64,000 bases of DNA. Origin: Devosia geojensis. GTDB taxonomy: Bacteria > Pseudomonadota > Alphaproteobacteria > Rhizobiales > Devosiaceae. A model generated the notes under the pieces. That model made no database searches and was not told the origin of the DNA. It saw nothing but the letters and a program-made list of their open reading frames with translations. Position 1 is the first letter of the stretch. Every line of letters starts with the position of its first letter. This document shows positions 1 to 8,504 of this stretch, in pieces. The stretch spans positions 54,789-118,788 of the forward strand of contig NZ_JZEX01000088.1 of NCBI RefSeq assembly GCF_000969415.1, in the 5' to 3' direction. The position numbers and the translations under genes were made by a program.

Positions 1-338
1 CCAATCAGCATGGCCATGATCATGGCCATGGTCGCCAACTGTACCGTGATCGGCAGCTTCTGCAGGATCATCTCCGCCACCGGCAGGCCGGTTCGCAGTG
101 AGCGCCCGAAATCACCTTGCAGGACATTGCCGACCCAGGCGAGATATTGCACCGGCACGGGATCGTCGAGCCGGTACTTCTCGCGCAGGAACGCGATCAC
201 CTGCGGATCGGACTCTTCGGCCATCATCGTCTGGATCGGATCGCCGGGCAGCATGCGCTGCAGGCCGAAGATGATCATCGACAGGATGATCAAGGTCGGA
301 ATGGCGACGAGAATGCGTCTTGCAATGAGTTTGAGCAC
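1..338 (-). CDS. Dipeptide/oligopeptide ABC transporter permease (DppB type), partial
   Basis: Inner-membrane permease of a peptide/nickel-class ABC importer; only the first 112 or so residues lie in the window and the C-terminus runs off the left edge. The start is GTG at 338, giving a short basic N-terminus and a first membrane helix (about residues 8-26), then the family-typical LPGDP motif near residue 30 and an FGRSL motif near residue 77, ahead of the second helix. It lies 60 bp downstream of the substrate-binding-protein gene and is the last visible gene of the leftward operon that starts at 5167. A DppC-type permease would be expected further left. The family call is secure; the substrate is not. 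Confidence 0.88.
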   Translation of the reverse strand, partial: MLKLIARRILVAIPTLIILSMIIFGLQRMLPGDPIQTMMAEESDPQVIAFLREKYRLDDPVPVQYLAWVGNVLQGDFGRSLRTGLPVAEMILQKLPITVQLATMAMIMAMLI

Positions 339-362
339 GAGTTCGGGCCTGAATGTCGGGAA

Positions 363-390
363 GGGGCGGCGGCCCGCAGGCAGCCGCCCC
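363..390 (-). terminator. Intercistronic hairpin after the binding-protein gene
   Basis: GGGGCGGC (363-370) pairs with GCCGCCCC (383-390) around a 12-nt loop, just past the stop of the substrate-binding-protein gene. No clear T-tract follows on the minus strand. It is more likely an mRNA-stabilising or attenuating hairpin that keeps binding protein above permease than a full terminator. Confidence 0.45.
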
Positions 391-398
391 GCTCGCTG

Positions 399-1898
399 CT
401 ATTGCTTGGGCTTGAGGCCGGCCAGGCGCAGCACGCCGTCGGCATAGGGCACGAACCCTTCGAGATTGGCGCTGTAGGCCCAGGTGCGCGGGGTATAGTA
501 GAAGTAGAGCGCCGGCAGGTCCTCGGCGGCGATCCGCTGGGCCTGATCATAGAGCGCCTTGCGCTCTTCGATATCATTAACGACGCGGGCCTGGTTCAGC
601 AGATCGGTCAGCTCGTCGTTGCAGTAGTGCCCGACATTGCCAGCGCTTCCGCAAGCCAGATAGCGGTGGAAGTTGCCATCCGGATCGATGCGGCCGGAGG
701 CGCCGAACTGGCTGACCTCGAAATTGCCGGCTTCGCGTTCGTCGACATAGGCGGCAAATTCGGTCGGGCGCAGCGTGATGTTGAAGCCCGCTTCGGCCGC
801 CATGGCCTGCACCAGCTCGAAGAGCTGCTGCATCGCACTGTTGTTGGCATAGAGAATCTCGAACGAGACCGTTTCATGGCCCGCCTCGGCCATCAGTTCC
901 CTGGCCCGCTCGACGTCTCGCTCGCCGCCGTCGAACTCGGGATTGTAGGCCCACGAAGCGGTCGAGAAGGGCTGATAGGCCGGCAGATAAGTTCCCATGC
1001 CCAGCACTTCGTTGAGCACGTTGCGGTCGATCGTCAGGTTGAGCGCGTCGCGCAGGCGCGCGTCCTGGTTGATCGGGGATTGCGAGCGGTCGCCGTTCCC
1101 CATGTTGAAGTTGACGCCATAGAAACCGAGACCGGTGACGAGCTCGAAAACGACGTTGGGATCGTTCTCGATCGTGGCCATGTCGGACGGCGCGGGACGC
1201 TCGATGATGTCGAGGTCGCCCGACTGCAGATTGGCCAGACGCACCGTAGTGTCCGGGATCGGGCGGTAGGTAACGGTATCGAAGTGGTAGTTGTCGGCGT
1301 CCCAGTGGTCGGCAAACTTCTCCATGACGATGCGGTCGTTCTGGATGCGCTCGACGAACTTGTAGGGACCCGCGCAGACGAGCCCGCCCTCGCCTGTCGT
1401 TTCGAACGTAGCAGGCGAAACCATCATGCCGGCGCGGTCGGTGAGATTGGCGAGAAACGCTGCGTCCGGCGCTTCCAGCGTGATCGCAACCTGGTACTCG
1501 CCCACCACCTCGACCGAAGTGATCGAAGCGAGCTCGGCCTTGCGGTTGCTCTCGGGCAAGGTCATTGCCCGATCGAGATTGGCCTCGACCGCTTCGGCGT
1601 TGACCGGTGTTCCGTCATGGAAGAGGGCGTCCTCGCGCAGGGTGATGGTGAGGACGGTATCGCCCTCTGACCAAGCCCACTCGGCCGCAAGGCGCGGCAC
1701 GATGTTGAGGGACGTGTCGATGTCGAACAAGGCGTCGCACATGGGTCCGAACACCATGCGTCCGACGAAGGTGTTGCCGCGGTGGGGATCGAGAATATCC
1801 GGATCGTCCTGCAGGGCGACAGTGAGATCGGCAGCCGAAACGGCCGTCGATCCGAGCAACCCGCAAAGGGTTGCGCCCATGGCTAGCTTCTTCAACAT
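399..1898 (-). CDS. Peptide-class ABC transporter substrate-binding protein (SBP_bac_5)
   Basis: Periplasmic binding protein, 499 aa, the normal size for SBP family 5. The start at 1898 is chosen because AGGAG lies just upstream (CAGGAGAACTCG-ATG) and it yields a clean signal peptide of about 22 residues ending in AVSA before AD. The N-terminal lobe has the family pattern around ALQDDPDILDPHRG; later segments such as QNDRIVMEKF and NLQSGDLDIIERP are typical of DppA/OppA relatives. It lies 49 bp downstream of the second ATPase gene. With the adjacent flavin oxidoreductase the ligand could be a peptide, opine or modified amino acid, but nothing in the sequence fixes this. Confidence 0.9.
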   Translation of the reverse strand: MLKKLAMGATLCGLLGSTAVSAADLTVALQDDPDILDPHRGNTFVGRMVFGPMCDALFDIDTSLNIVPRLAAEWAWSEGDTVLTITLREDALFHDGTPVNAEAVEANLDRAMTLPESNRKAELASITSVEVVGEYQVAITLEAPDAAFLANLTDRAGMMVSPATFETTGEGGLVCAGPYKFVERIQNDRIVMEKFADHWDADNYHFDTVTYRPIPDTTVRLANLQSGDLDIIERPAPSDMATIENDPNVVFELVTGLGFYGVNFNMGNGDRSQSPINQDARLRDALNLTIDRNVLNEVLGMGTYLPAYQPFSTASWAYNPEFDGGERDVERARELMAEAGHETVSFEILYANNSAMQQLFELVQAMAAEAGFNITLRPTEFAAYVDEREAGNFEVSQFGASGRIDPDGNFHRYLACGSAGNVGHYCNDELTDLLNQARVVNDIEERKALYDQAQRIAAEDLPALYFYYTPRTWAYSANLEGFVPYADGVLRLAGLKPKQ

Positions 1899-1947
1899 CG
1901 AGTTCTCCTGTTTGACACCTGGTTCCGGAGTTGGCTGAGGTGTCGCC

Positions 1948-3030
1948 TCATATGCCAGTCTCCAATCGTTGAGCCTGCCTTGCGCGGTAGAGGGCCAACC
2001 GCTTGTCGAGCGCGCCGCGCTGCTCGCCCCGGGCCGGCACGCTGACGCCCGCGGACTGAATTTCGCGCCAGAAGTGGCAGGCGACCTGCCGTCCGTCTCC
2101 AGCGGTTTCGAGTTGAGGATGGTCTTCTGTGCAGCGTGGTCGCGCATGGGGGCAGCGGGTGTGGAAGCGACATCCGGACGGCGGCGCCGTGGGGCTCGGG
2201 ACATCGCCCTGCAGGAGCTGCCGTTGCCCGCGCGCCGAAGGGTTCGAGACCGGGATCGCCTGCAGGAGCGCCGCGGTATAGGGGTGGAGCGGCGCCTCGT
2301 AGACGTTGTCGGCGGAAGCGAGCTCGACGACCTCCCCCAGATACATGACAGCCACCCGGTCGCTCATGTGACGGATGACCGCCAAGTCATGGGCGACGAT
2401 CAGAAGTGTGAGGCCGAAATCCTGCTTGAGCTCGCCGAGAAGGTTGACCACCTGCGCCTGGATCGAAACGTCCAATGCCGAGACCGGCTCGTCGCCGACG
2501 ATGAGCTTAGGGCCGCCGGCGAGCGCCCGGGCGATGCCGATGCGCTGACGCTGCCCGCCCGAGAACTCGTGCGCGTAACGGTCGGCCCAATCGGAACGCA
2601 GACCCACGGTGCGCATCAGATCGTCCACGCGCTCGTCGACCGCCCTGCCCGTCGCCACGCGATGGAGCCGGATCGGCTCGGCAAGGATCTGGCGCACACT
2701 CATGCGAGGGTTCAGCGAGGCGAAGGGATCCTGAAAGATGATCTGCAACTCGCGCCGCAGCCGGCGCATCTCGCGCTGACCGAGCGCCGTGATCTCCGTG
2801 CCTTCGTAGAAGACCTGGCCGGATGTCGGCTCGAGCAGACGCAGCAGCACGCGGCCGAGGGTGGACTTGCCGCAACCGGATTCGCCGACGATCGCCAGCG
2901 TTTCGCCGCGGCGCACCGACAGGGAAACATTCGAAACCGCATGCACAAGACTCGAAGCGCGCATGAAATTGGCAGGCTTGCCAAACCGCTTGACGACGTT
3001 GCGGGCTTCCAGAATTGCGTCCTGGCTCAT
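1948..3030 (-). CDS. Peptide-class ABC transporter ATP-binding protein (DppF/OppF type)
   Basis: Cytoplasmic ATPase, 360 aa. Walker [10 protein letters not shown] at about residues 49-57, signature FSGGQRQR, Walker B ending GDEPVSALD, and the C-terminal oligopeptide-transporter extension with a cysteine-bearing CRFHTRCPHARPRC segment. The ATG at 3030 overlaps the stop of the upstream ATPase gene by 4 bp, so the two are translationally coupled, as expected for subunits of the DppD/DppF heterodimer. Longer upstream starts would run into the partner gene and are not used. Confidence 0.92.
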   Translation of the reverse strand: MSQDAILEARNVVKRFGKPANFMRASSLVHAVSNVSLSVRRGETLAIVGESGCGKSTLGRVLLRLLEPTSGQVFYEGTEITALGQREMRRLRRELQIIFQDPFASLNPRMSVRQILAEPIRLHRVATGRAVDERVDDLMRTVGLRSDWADRYAHEFSGGQRQRIGIARALAGGPKLIVGDEPVSALDVSIQAQVVNLLGELKQDFGLTLLIVAHDLAVIRHMSDRVAVMYLGEVVELASADNVYEAPLHPYTAALLQAIPVSNPSARGQRQLLQGDVPSPTAPPSGCRFHTRCPHARPRCTEDHPQLETAGDGRQVACHFWREIQSAGVSVPARGEQRGALDKRLALYRARQAQRLETGI

Positions 3031-4031
3031 GCCGCCCTCACGTGATCTTCGAGTGGCGCGTACCAGCACGTGACCTGATGGCCCGGCGTGGGCTCGTAGC
3101 GCGGCGGAGCCTCTCGATGGCAACGCTGGTCGGCAAAGGGACAACGCGTTGCGAAACGGCAGCCGGCGGGCATTTTCTCGAGCGGCGGGACCGAGCCCTC
3201 AATGGTCGCGAGCGCGCCGGTCCGCCGGCCAAGCGAGGGCACCGAGCCGAAGAGGCCGAGGGTATAAGGGTGCTGGGGATCGGAGAAAATCTCCTCGACC
3301 GAGCCCGTCTCGACGATCCGGCCCGCATACATGACCGCCACCCGGTCGGCGACTTCGGCCACCACGCTGAGGTCGTGGGTGATGAGTATCATGGCCGTAC
3401 CGGTTTCCCGCTGCAGGCGACTGACCAACGCCAGGATCTGAGCCTGGATGGTCACGTCCAGCGCCGTCGTCGGCTCGTCGGCGATCAGGAGCTTGGGAGA
3501 ATTGGCAAGCGCCATGGCGATCATGGCGCGCTGGCGCATGCCTCCCGACATCTGGTGCGGATAGGCATCGAACCGTTTCTCGGGCGCCGGAATGCGCACG
3601 AGCTCCAGCATCTCGAGTGCCCGGGCGCGGGCATCTTCACTGGAAACGGCATTGTGGCGGCGAATGCCCTCGACGATCTGGTGGCCTACCGTCAGCGACG
3701 GATTGAGGGAGGTCATCGGCTCCTGAAAGATCATGGCGATCTCGTTGCCACGCAGATCGGCTCGTTGCCGTTCGGAAAGCGTGAAGAGGTCCCGACCGTT
3801 AAAGAGCGCCCGCCCACACTTCACGCGAGCCGGCGGCGAAGCAAGAAGCCCCATCAGCGCCAGTGAGGTCACGCTCTTTCCGCATCCCGATTCCCCAACG
3901 AGGCACAACGTCTGCCCCGGCAGCACCGAAAAGGAAATGCCGTCGATCAGGTTGGCCTTCTCCATTCCGGAGAAGTTGAGCGAGAAATCCTCGACACTGA
4001 GCAGCGGCTGGCTTGTCGTGGTCCCGGTCAT
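3027..4031 (-). CDS. Peptide-class ABC transporter ATP-binding protein (DppD/OppD type)
   Basis: Cytoplasmic ATPase, 334 aa, partner of the following DppF-type subunit. Walker A GESGCGKS at residues 46-53, signature MSGGMRQR, Walker [13 protein letters not shown], and a C-terminal cysteine motif ([14 protein letters not shown]) typical of this subfamily. Its start overlaps the stop of the FAD oxidoreductase gene by 4 bp and its stop overlaps the next ATPase start, so oxidoreductase and transporter form one tightly coupled operon. Confidence 0.92.
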   Translation of the reverse strand: MTGTTTSQPLLSVEDFSLNFSGMEKANLIDGISFSVLPGQTLCLVGESGCGKSVTSLALMGLLASPPARVKCGRALFNGRDLFTLSERQRADLRGNEIAMIFQEPMTSLNPSLTVGHQIVEGIRRHNAVSSEDARARALEMLELVRIPAPEKRFDAYPHQMSGGMRQRAMIAMALANSPKLLIADEPTTALDVTIQAQILALVSRLQRETGTAMILITHDLSVVAEVADRVAVMYAGRIVETGSVEEIFSDPQHPYTLGLFGSVPSLGRRTGALATIEGSVPPLEKMPAGCRFATRCPFADQRCHREAPPRYEPTPGHQVTCWYAPLEDHVRAA

Positions 4032-5167
4032 GCCGCGGCCTTGAAAAAGCGTTCCGGACGATAGGACGCGTATTCAGGCGCCGGGCGGCCGTGGAGGATC
4101 TCGTCGCGCAAGGCAAGGCCGATGAAAGCGCTGGTATTGATGCCGCCATGGGTGACGGCCACCCAGTAGTTACCGACGCCCGGGATGGATCCGACACAGG
4201 GCAGCCCGCCCCTTGGGATCGGACGCGTAGCGATGCGGACCGCTTCGGCAGCGATCCCGCGCAGCGCCGGAACCAGACCGCCCAGACGCTCGGCGAGCGC
4301 ATGGGCGGCCGGATGGCTCGTTGACGGACGGTCGCCGTCGGACAGATCTTCGTCGAGGTCATTGGCGCGCAGCAGCAACCGGCCGCCGCCGTCGGGGCGC
4401 ACGTTGAGGTTGGGCGTACGCAAGACCTTGCCGATCGCATTGGCGACCGGCGGCGTATAGGCGATCAACCCGAGTGTCGGTGCGAGCGGCACCTTCAGCT
4501 CGTCGTGCCCCACCACATCGTTGACCCAACGCCCGGCACAGTTCACCACCACGTCCGCATAAATGCGCTCGCCGCTGGCCGTAACGACACCAACGGCCCG
4601 ACCGCCTTCGAGCAGAACCTCCCGGACAGGTGTACCGGTGCGGATTTCGGCGCCATGGCGCTCGGCCGCAGCCCTCAGAAGCGCGCCGATGAAAATCGGC
4701 GCCTCGATATATCCATCCTGCGGATAGTGGATCGCCCAGTCCGCGTCGGAAATAGCTCCGGCCTTGAGGTTGGGCTCGAGGCGGCGCAGATCCTCCGGGC
4801 CGATCGCCTCGGCGGGATAACCGAGTGCCTGGAGGCGCGCGAGTTTTTGGTCAGTGGGCTGATCGGCAAGCCCGCCCCCCTCATACTGCGCCTTGCGCCA
4901 CTGAATGACACCGGGACGCCGGTACCAGGTTCCCTGCGAGCCGAGCTCTTCGGCAAGCTCCTGATGAGCACGAACACCCGCCAAGCTCAGGCGATAGTAA
5001 TCATCGCAGTCAACCTTCTCACAGGCACTGACCCAGGCGAAGCTGACCAGGGACGTTCCTTCGGCTATGCGGCCGGCTTCAACGAGCAGAACCGGCGCGC
5101 CGACCTCAGCCAGCCGAAATGCCACCGCGGCTCCGATCACCCCTCCGCCTATCACCAACGCCCTCAC
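4028..5167 (-). CDS. FAD-dependent oxidoreductase, DAO family
   Basis: Flavoprotein of the D-amino-acid-oxidase/sarcosine-oxidase/glycine-oxidase superfamily, 379 aa from the GTG at 5167. That start is preferred because a G-rich ribosome site precedes it and the dinucleotide-binding motif GGGVIG then falls at residues 7-12, as usual. The C-terminal GNYWVAVTHGGINTS segment is the conserved FAD-contacting region of DAO enzymes. It probably oxidises an amine or imino/D-amino acid brought in by the ABC importer encoded in the same operon (4-bp overlap). The substrate is unknown; opines and N-methyl or D-amino acids are all plausible. Confidence 0.85.
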   Translation of the reverse strand: MRALVIGGGVIGAAVAFRLAEVGAPVLLVEAGRIAEGTSLVSFAWVSACEKVDCDDYYRLSLAGVRAHQELAEELGSQGTWYRRPGVIQWRKAQYEGGGLADQPTDQKLARLQALGYPAEAIGPEDLRRLEPNLKAGAISDADWAIHYPQDGYIEAPIFIGALLRAAAERHGAEIRTGTPVREVLLEGGRAVGVVTASGERIYADVVVNCAGRWVNDVVGHDELKVPLAPTLGLIAYTPPVANAIGKVLRTPNLNVRPDGGGRLLLRANDLDEDLSDGDRPSTSHPAAHALAERLGGLVPALRGIAAEAVRIATRPIPRGGLPCVGSIPGVGNYWVAVTHGGINTSAFIGLALRDEILHGRPAPEYASYRPERFFKAAA

Positions 5168-5175
5168 CCGCGCCC

Positions 5176-5220
5176 CCCGACCGAATGCAATACAATCATA
5201 CAATGCCCAACTATGCATTC
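5176..5220. promoter_or_regulatory. Probable operator/promoter region of the FAD-oxidoreductase/ABC operon
   Basis: AT-rich patch immediately upstream of the GTG at 5167. GAATGCA (5183-5189) and TGCATTC (5214-5220) are an exact inverted repeat, and between them lies a TACAAT direct repeat that resembles half-sites of the CTTGTATGCAAG operator found further right. It is a reasonable binding region for the FCD regulator encoded at 5302-6036, but this is inference from position and symmetry. Confidence 0.45.
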
Positions 5221-5301
5221 AATTCAAGCGCTATCTGAGGGCAGGTGAAGGATTTATGACTTACGTGCGGATAAAAGCGCCCTGACCGTCGCCCGCCCGG
5301 C

Positions 5302-6036
5302 CTATCCCTTCATCGGGTCGGTTTCGGACGGGTGGTCGCTAAGATAACGCAGGGCGGCGGCGCGCTTGTTCTGCAGGTGACGAAAGAGAATGTCACTAAG
5401 CTCCAACCCGGCGCGGCGCTGCAAGGCATCGAGTATCTGCTCGTGCTCGCGCATGGCCTCGCCCCAGCGATCCTTGTGATTTTCACGATTGGCGTTGTAG
5501 CGCACGCGCTGCAGGCGGCTGGAGAAATTGGTGTACGTGGCGGTCAATACGGCATTGCGGGCGGCGGCAACGATCGCCTGGTGGATTTTCTGGTTCAGCG
5601 CAAAATAGGCGGGCAGGTCACGCCGCATATAGCTGGCGTACATGTCGTAATGGAGTTTCTCGACGGCGGCGATTTCCTCGTCGGTGATATGTTCGCAAGC
5701 CAACCGCCCCGCCAGCGCTTCGAGACCGCCCATTACTTCGAACAGCTCCCTGATATCCTTTTCGCCGAACGCCCGGACACGGGCTCCGCGATTGGGCAGG
5801 AGCTCAACCAGGCCTTCGGCAGCCAAGACCTTCAGGGCCTCCCGCAAAGGTGTGCGCGAAACCCCCATCGTTTGACACAGGAGGCGCTCGGGGATGCGCG
5901 CGCCGTCCGGAAGACCACCCTCCACCAGGTAGCGGCGCAACCCCTGAAGGATTTCCTCATGCAGCGAACTGCCAGCACCGCTCGCGGTCCGAAGTTCGCC
6001 GACTTCCACAACCCCGGCGCCGCTCGCTTCAGCCAT
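5302..6036 (-). CDS. GntR family transcriptional regulator, FCD subfamily
   Basis: DNA-binding regulator of 244 aa. The N-terminal winged helix-turn-helix spans about residues 25-90, with the typical SRTPLREALKVLAAEGLVELLPNRG recognition region (given as family pattern), followed by an all-helical FCD ligand domain with metal-site residues of the RLAC...HEQ type. The ATG at 6036 is preferred over the GTG at 6048 because GTGAGGA sits at good distance before it. It lies between the leftward oxidoreductase/ABC operon and the rightward aminotransferase gene and probably controls both. Effector unknown. Confidence 0.88.
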   Translation of the reverse strand: MAEASGAGVVEVGELRTASGAGSSLHEEILQGLRRYLVEGGLPDGARIPERLLCQTMGVSRTPLREALKVLAAEGLVELLPNRGARVRAFGEKDIRELFEVMGGLEALAGRLACEHITDEEIAAVEKLHYDMYASYMRRDLPAYFALNQKIHQAIVAAARNAVLTATYTNFSSRLQRVRYNANRENHKDRWGEAMREHEQILDALQRRAGLELSDILFRHLQNKRAAALRYLSDHPSETDPMKG

Positions 6037-6165
6037 AGTGATCCTCACAAACCAATCCCTGAGTGCATATCATTTGGGCAGATCGAATTCAAATCGCTTG
6101 TACGATGGAAAAAATGAATGCAAAACTGCCGAGCAGATTCCACCGGCTTTGATCACAGGCGTGCC

Positions 6166-7335
6166 ATGACCCACCACTTCGGACCTCACTTTCTCCAGAT
6201 CCCGGGTCCAAGCGCCATTCCCGACAGGGTCCTGCGCGCCATCAGCATGCCCATCATCGATCATCGCGGTCCGGAATTCGCCGAGCTGGCACAGACCGTC
6301 CTGGGCGGAATCCGCCGGATTTTCGGCACCGAGCATCCGGTCCTGATCTTTCCGGGATCGGGCACAGGGGCCTGGGAGTCGGCCGTCGTCAACACGCTCT
6401 CGGAAGGGGATCGCGTGCTGATGGTGGAAACCGGTCACTTCGCGAGCCAGTGGCGTAGGCTGACGGAAAAGTGGGGCGTGGTGACCGATTTCATTCCGGG
6501 CGACTGGCGGAACTGGGCCGATCCGGAGGCAATCCACGAGAAGTTGACCGCCGACACGCATCACCAGATCAAGGCCGTCATGGTGGTACACAATGAGACC
6601 TCGACCGGCGTTGCCAGTCCCATCAAGGCCATCCGTGAAGCCATCGACGACGCGAGCCACCCGGCATTGCTGATGGTGGACGCCATTTCCTCGCTGGGTT
6701 CCCTGCCCTACGAGCACGACGCCTGGCGGGTCGACGTCGCCGTCACCTGCTCGCAGAAAGGCTTGATGCTGCCGCCGGGCCTTGCATTCGTCGCCCTCTC
6801 CTCCCGAGCCATCGAGCAGTCGAAATCGGGAGGCATGCGCCGATCCTATTGGGATTGGTCCGAGATGATCGAGTTCAACCGCACCGGCTTCTTCCCCTAC
6901 ACGCCCGCGACCAACCTCCTCTATGGCCTGCGCGAATCGATCGCCATGATCGAGGAGGAGGGCATGACCAACGTCTTCGCCCGGCACGATCGCCTCGCCG
7001 CCGCCACTCGTGCAGCCGTTCAGGCCTGGGGGCTCGAAGTCCTCTGCGCCAACGAGCAAGCCCACTCCTCGGTGCTGACGGCCGTAATGATGCCGGACGG
7101 ACACGACGCCGACGCGTTGCGCCATTATGTGCTCGAGAACTTCAATCTCGCCCTCGGCCAGGGCCTGAGCCACCTCAAGGGCAAGATATTCCGCATCGGC
7201 CATCTCGGTCAATGCAACGAACTGGTCCTGCTGGCGACACTCTCCGGTATCGAAATGGGCCTCAGCGGGCTTGGCATTCCCCATCAACGCGGCGGCGTGC
7301 ATGCAGCAATGGATATCCTGAAACGCCGGGCCTGA
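6166..7335 (+). CDS. Class V aminotransferase (alanine/serine-glyoxylate aminotransferase-like)
   Basis: PLP-dependent fold-type I aminotransferase, 389 aa. The start at 6166 gives the family N-terminus with the IPGPSAIP motif; an earlier in-frame ATG at 6118 would add 16 unrelated residues. The Schiff-base lysine is K198 in CSQKGLM, preceded by the PLP-contacting VDAISSLG segment. Relatives transfer amino groups from serine, alanine or related acids to glyoxylate or pyruvate. The gene diverges from the GntR regulator with a 129-bp intergenic region, which suggests joint control with the DAO-type oxidoreductase in nitrogen-compound breakdown. The exact substrate pair cannot be told. Confidence 0.88.
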   Translation: MTHHFGPHFLQIPGPSAIPDRVLRAISMPIIDHRGPEFAELAQTVLGGIRRIFGTEHPVLIFPGSGTGAWESAVVNTLSEGDRVLMVETGHFASQWRRLTEKWGVVTDFIPGDWRNWADPEAIHEKLTADTHHQIKAVMVVHNETSTGVASPIKAIREAIDDASHPALLMVDAISSLGSLPYEHDAWRVDVAVTCSQKGLMLPPGLAFVALSSRAIEQSKSGGMRRSYWDWSEMIEFNRTGFFPYTPATNLLYGLRESIAMIEEEGMTNVFARHDRLAAATRAAVQAWGLEVLCANEQAHSSVLTAVMMPDGHDADALRHYVLENFNLALGQGLSHLKGKIFRIGHLGQCNELVLLATLSGIEMGLSGLGIPHQRGGVHAAMDILKRRA

Positions 7336-7527
7336 TGCCTGCCGGCATGCACCTTCCACCGGGTCACCGGCCAATGCCCGTTGAGCAATGCGATGCGCGC
7401 ATCTGGCTAACATTACAGGTATCGCCCCGGCGATCTCAGGACAAAAATTTCGATAGCCGGCAAGCAATTAGGCCTCGGAACCGGCAATCCATGGTAGGCT
7501 GAATCCCACCAGTTTTGCCGAAGAGGC

Positions 7528-8028
7528 ATGACCATGCATTTGCTCGACGTGCGTCAGGCTCGCGTTCTGCATCTTGCCGCGGCTGTGGGCACGGGCTGCC
7601 TGCTGACTCTCATGCTGCTGCTCAACAGTGAGCTGGCCCGGCATGGCGGCGCGCTGTTCGCGTCCTGGACGGCTCACGGCACCGGCGCGCTGGTCGCCAT
7701 CGCTCTCCTCCTGCTGCTGGCAACGAGGAGCGGAGCGCCCGGTCAGAGCTTTCGCTATAGCGCAGCGCCGGCGCCGTGGTGGGCTTATCTCGGGGGCATG
7801 ACGGGGGCCGTCAACGTCATGCTCAGCTCGACCGCCGTCAACATCGGCCTGGCACTGACGGGAACGCAGGCCGTTGCGTTGTCGACGCAGATGCTGTTCA
7901 GCCTTGCTGCCGATCGCTGGGGTCTGTTGGGCCTGCCGAGGCAGCGCCTGGCCTGGCGCGATCTCTGGCCCGTCCTGCTGATCGTTACCGGCAGCGCGAT
8001 CATCATTTTCGCCGGCCGCGATCCATGA
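7528..8028 (+). CDS. DMT transporter half, YdcZ/DUF606 family, first subunit
   Basis: Integral membrane protein, 166 aa, with five hydrophobic segments (about residues 15-35, 45-63, 84-102, 110-127 and 144-162). It belongs to the DUF606/YdcZ group of drug/metabolite transporters. Most family members carry two such halves in one chain; here the second half is a separate gene overlapping by 4 bp (ATGA), so the pair probably acts as a heterodimer. A second ATG at 7534 has better spacing from the AGAGG site and may be the true start. Cargo unknown. Confidence 0.75.
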   Translation: MTMHLLDVRQARVLHLAAAVGTGCLLTLMLLLNSELARHGGALFASWTAHGTGALVAIALLLLLATRSGAPGQSFRYSAAPAPWWAYLGGMTGAVNVMLSSTAVNIGLALTGTQAVALSTQMLFSLAADRWGLLGLPRQRLAWRDLWPVLLIVTGSAIIIFAGRDP

Positions 8029-8450
8029 TCCTTGCACTGACCTTTGCCGCCATGTCGGGCATACTGGTCGGCCTCAATCGCCAGATCAACGGCCGACTCG
8101 GGCTCTCCACCTCGCCGATGTTCGCCTCGTTCACCAACCATCTGGTCGGGTTCGTGCTTCTCAGCCTTGCCGGCGCGGCAATCGGAGGGCTTCTGTCCGG
8201 CGATGCCCTGAACTCGCCATGGTACGCGTATCTCGGCGGCCCGATCGGGGTGATCTTCGTTGCAACCAGCAGTTGGCTGATCCCGCGCATCGGGGCCGTT
8301 CAAACCACGATGCTGATGATCAGCGGTCAGATGCTGTCGGGGGTCGCGCTGGACATCGCGCGCGACGCGCCCGGCTCGCTCTGGGCCCGGCTTCTGGGCG
8401 TCGCACTCATCATGACCGGTATTCTGATGACCAGGAAGCGGGCTCGATAG
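8025..8450 (+). CDS. DMT transporter half, YdcZ/DUF606 family, second subunit
   Basis: Integral membrane protein, 141 aa, of the same DUF606/YdcZ family as the preceding gene, whose stop it overlaps by 4 bp. It has the typical early GLNRQINGRLG motif after the first helix, then further hydrophobic segments with a YLGGPIGV motif near the middle that mirrors YLGGMTGA in the partner. The shared motifs argue for a duplicated half-transporter kept as two chains. It ends shortly before a strong hairpin shared with the convergent RraA-like gene. Confidence 0.75.
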   Translation: MILALTFAAMSGILVGLNRQINGRLGLSTSPMFASFTNHLVGFVLLSLAGAAIGGLLSGDALNSPWYAYLGGPIGVIFVATSSWLIPRIGAVQTTMLMISGQMLSGVALDIARDAPGSLWARLLGVALIMTGILMTRKRAR

Positions 8451-8469
8451 CGACGCCGCAGGGGAGCGA

Positions 8470-8497
8470 AAGGCGGGGCCGCAATGAGCCCCGCCTT
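8470..8497. terminator. Bidirectional terminator hairpin
   Basis: A perfect 10-bp stem, AAGGCGGGGC (8470-8479) with GCCCCGCCTT (8488-8497), lies between two convergent genes and is followed on the plus strand by TCGATCTTTT. It can end transcription of the DUF606 pair and of the leftward RraA-like gene. Confidence 0.75.
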
Positions 8498-8504
8498 CGA
8501 TCTT

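Noticed and set aside
10..447. 145-codon plus-strand frame at the left edge
   Set aside because: The minus strand here encodes a DppB-type permease with LPGDP and FGRSL motifs.
117..1670. Open frame of 517 codons on the plus strand opposite the peptide-binding-protein gene
   Set aside because: Composition is His/Arg/Asp/Gly-rich with no domain, no ribosome site is evident, and the minus strand encodes a clear binding protein. It is a GC-rich shadow frame.
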